Source of the DNA: Puccinellia tenuiflora
Taxonomy: Eukaryota; Streptophyta; Magnoliopsida; Poales; Poaceae
Assembly: GCA_012064385.1 (NCBI GenBank)
Contig: QRDG01000844.1
Coordinates: 62,001 to 126,000 of the forward strand
Direction: 5' to 3'
Length of the DNA: 64,000 nt
Below, in pieces: positions 61,243-64,000 of the stretch. Under the pieces are notes generated by a model. It did no database searches, was not told the DNA's origin, and saw only the letters and a list, made by a program, of their open reading frames with translations. Both the position numbers and the translations under genes were made by a program. Within the stretch, counting starts at the first letter, position 1. Each line of letters begins with the position of its first letter.

Positions 61243-63429
61243 TTTGTTTGACAGGGAAAGCCTCACGGCGCGCATTTTATTCAGAGCATGAGCAGGTTAC
61301 ATCAGTTACAATGGCTGGAATAAAAACTCTAGGCGGCTCACCGTCCGAGCTTATAACAAAGTTTGAAGGACGCGACTACGGAGCTGCAGCCGCACAAGAA
61401 GTTTTCGTGCTCTCCTTTGCGTGCATGCATGCAACTAGTGACATAGCTATGACATCATCAAAGATTCTTCTGATTTCAAAATTTAAACTTTTTATCTCTT
61501 CAACTGTTAACCGGATTGACATTTTTCGTTGGCTTAGTCGTGACGAGATCTTCGAAATTAGATCTCATGTTGATATATTTTGACAACTTTTTTTCGTCAG
61601 TACTTGTTAGACCGTTCTCACATACTTGCCAGGTTATGTAGTACTAAGTTGCCGGACTAAAATAACTTAGTTGCCAACCTCCTGTATGTCGTTTTATATT
61701 GTTGTAAGGTTGTATGATAGTACTTTATTATATGTTAGATATTGTAAAAACACTTAAGACATGCTCTATAACTTTGCATATCACTACGATGTTCAAAAAC
61801 ATGTAAAAAAGTTATATGGCAACTATGCATAATATCGTGGCAACTATGTGATGCTAGTCTGGCAACTATGGTATCATACGCTGGCAACTGGTGCGCCGCA
61901 TTTTTTTTTGTCAAAACATGTCAACATGTGAGCTAGTTTTGAAGGCCTCGTCGATACGAACTCAGTGGTGTAAAAGGATCACGAATCCGAATAATGGTTT
62001 AGAAGATAAATCTTTTTAAATTTTAGGATTTAGCAATTAATGCGGTGATGTTGGCATGCATGCATGTGCTATCTCTATAAGGGAAATTCGCATGCAAACA
62101 TCCGCAGCGCACCGGAACACTAATTTGCATACGTGTGCCCATTAGATTTTCCGAAGTTTGAATCATAAGTATATCTAGCCATTATGTGCGCCAAATTATT
62201 ACCTGTTGAGTTATTAGGCAATAATTTCATGATTAATTTCAGAATATTAAACATGATGACAATAGCTACTAACATGTTAATCTCAAGGCAACCACTACGG
62301 GTCGGACGCCGATCCGTAACAATATATCGGACCAGTGCAGCACCCTTGGATTTGATTAGTCTGATACGTTAATTTGTCCCTACTAGAACGTGGGCCTCTT
62401 GTTAGGTGGGCCTCTTGTTAGGTACGGAGTACTAGTTTTCATGCAAACCACACTAATCATTGCGATTAGTTTCCCCGAAATTAACTGCACCCTAAAATCA
62501 CGTACAGATAATATTGTAATTCTATTTATTCTCTAGTTTTTCATTTTCATATTTGGTTTCTTGCAAAACTCTATTCAACTAAAAGATTGCTTCCAATGCG
62601 GTTTGCTTCCACTTCGTGCACAATTTGCTTCCACTACATGTAAAATTTGCTTTCATGTAATATTTTTTTCGCCCAATATGACAACATACTCTGTTTTGTA
62701 CACCACGAAAGTTTGCTACCAAACATTAGAGAGTTTGCTTCAAGTTGGACTAACATTTGCATCAACCGAACAAAAAGTTATTTCCAATATAACCGTTTTG
62801 TATTTATCTAACCAACAAAAAGGGCTTCCATGGATTAAAAAAATAAGCTTCTAGTACATTGGGACGTGCTTCCATTTCAAAAAGTTCATTTTCAATAGAT
62901 GTACTTGTTTTTGTTGAATAGAGAATCTGCTATCTTGACAACTAGAAATTGTTTCAATCTGTAGAAATATAAAATACACCAGTCATATTGCATCCATTCA
63001 TATAGCATGTTTCCGACAACATACATATTACCACATGCTTTCCGTGGACTAGAAATTTGTTCCATGGCTCCCATCTATCTACAACAACATGGTTTCTAGA
63101 ATGTTGTTGTGGCCTATTCTGCACTTGCTTCATGTTTGCTTCCATAGGACAAAACATATCATAGAGTTAGGCTTTGGGACGTCTAGGCATAATCCATATG
63201 CCACCGTGCGATGGTGGCCATGCTTCGGTTGTGCTTCCTTCAAATAGTGTACGTGCTTCCTTCAGATGTCAGCGGACGATTGTGGCCATGCTTCCTTCCA
63301 GTAGTGGTCATGCTTCATTTAGATGGTGATCGTGCTTCCTGCATATGTTGGCATGCTTCCTTGTGCGGCTCGACGGTCCAGCGGATTGGAGCGGCATGGA
63401 CGGAGCGATGATGCAGCATGGGTGTACTG
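61243..63429. other. Repeat-rich intergenic DNA
   Basis: The start (61245-61330) resembles the end of a transposon (GCGCGCATTTTATTCAGAGC). At 61650-61890 the words TTGCCA/TGGCAACTA recur; at 62585-63365 the word GCTTCC recurs many times (often TTTGCTTCCA or TGCTTCCTT). These are typical of subterminal repeats in DNA transposons, but no ends or transposase could be set. No gene is seen. Confidence 0.45.
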
Positions 63430-64000
63430 TGTAACGCCCCGGGATCGGTATTATGCAGACTTGAGCGATTCCCGCCAAATCCCGCATAATAACGATCCTA
63501 GGACGCCCACTAGGCATAACATGCACGTTGCAACACACACGTTATGCGGGTGGAATTGTGATGATCATTACAACAGTTCACGATGGAACCCATAAAAGAA
63601 CATATATACAACAACGACTCACCGAGTCAAGAGTACAAAAGATACATTACAAAGATCCAATAACAACGGAAGCGAATAGTATCCGAGTACGGATAAGAAT
63701 ACAAATGGGACTAAAAGTCCTCCGGCCAGCCGCTGAGCCATCAAGGAGAGAGTATCCTGGTCGGCCAAAGGCCAAAACTTCTCCCTATGCATAGTATATG
63801 ATAGATGTAGGAAGGAAGCACAAGTACATATTTCAACCAAAAATAATTCTGTACTGGAAACACATACACCAACTAAATCAAGAAGCATGGTTCACCGTGG
63901 TTGCAGCAAATATTCTCTACCATTGGAGCATCCATATAAGAAACAAAGAAGCATGGTTTTTTTTTGAAACTAAGAAGCATGGTTAGTATTGTGTGTACCC
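63430..64000. mobile_element. Partial LTR at the window edge
   Basis: TGTAACGCCCCGGGATCGG at 63430 has the look of a gypsy LTR terminus with the inverted TGTAACGCC/GGCGTTACA type end. The rest runs off the window, so neither the other end nor the orientation can be seen. Confidence 0.4.

Overview
The window is nuclear DNA of a grass. It has GC-rich first exons, small GT-AG introns, long LTR retrotransposons carrying tRNA-iMet primer-binding sites, a Tat-type Ty3/gypsy element with an antisense ORF, and Stowaway and hAT MITEs. The dense nesting of insertions suggests a large pooid genome, probably Triticeae; this is inference and I could not search for the locus. There is no bacterial, CRISPR or organelle content.

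Only four host genes stand out. (1) 12.56-16.32 kb, plus strand: a URI1-type unconventional prefoldin with about 14 exons. (2) 17.18-21.65 kb, minus strand, convergent with it: a RAWUL-domain protein of the LAX PANICLE 2 / BARREN STALK 2 kind, four exons. (3) and (4) 45.41-48.57 kb and 50.61-61.01 kb, both minus: tandem copies of LCB2, the PLP-binding subunit of serine palmitoyltransferase. The two LCB2 copies have 12 exons of identical lengths (1470 nt, 489 codons before the stop). Copy B keeps an open frame although its introns carry a 5.0-kb copia element, a 336-bp solo LTR and about 1.9 kb of other inserted DNA.

The rest is mostly transposons. Left nest (about 0.75-12.1 kb): an inverted-repeat, MULE-like element with gene fragments is split by a 9.8-kb non-autonomous gypsy element (TSD ctagt), which is itself split by a 2.5-kb solo LTR (TSD aaaac). 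Middle nest (22.5-40.6 kb): an older repeat is split by an L1-type LINE on the minus strand, and the LINE is split by a 12.0-kb Tat-lineage gypsy element and by a 571-bp hAT MITE with a perfect 8-bp TSD. Right region: the tandem LCB2 duplication with its intronic insertions, then repeat-rich intergenic DNA and the start of another LTR at the right edge.

The genes are separate housekeeping or developmental loci, not a pathway cluster. LCB2 acts in sphingolipid synthesis at the ER, URI1 in RNA polymerase and PAQosome-linked assembly, and the RAWUL protein probably in shoot or panicle branching. The most notable points are the intact LCB2 duplicate with a very young copia insertion (LTRs identical by eye), a 60-bp in-frame duplication and a 9-nt microexon in URI1, and an array of CCGGAAATTCCGG-like palindromes just upstream of a TATA box in a solo LTR. 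I found no clearly new biological system.
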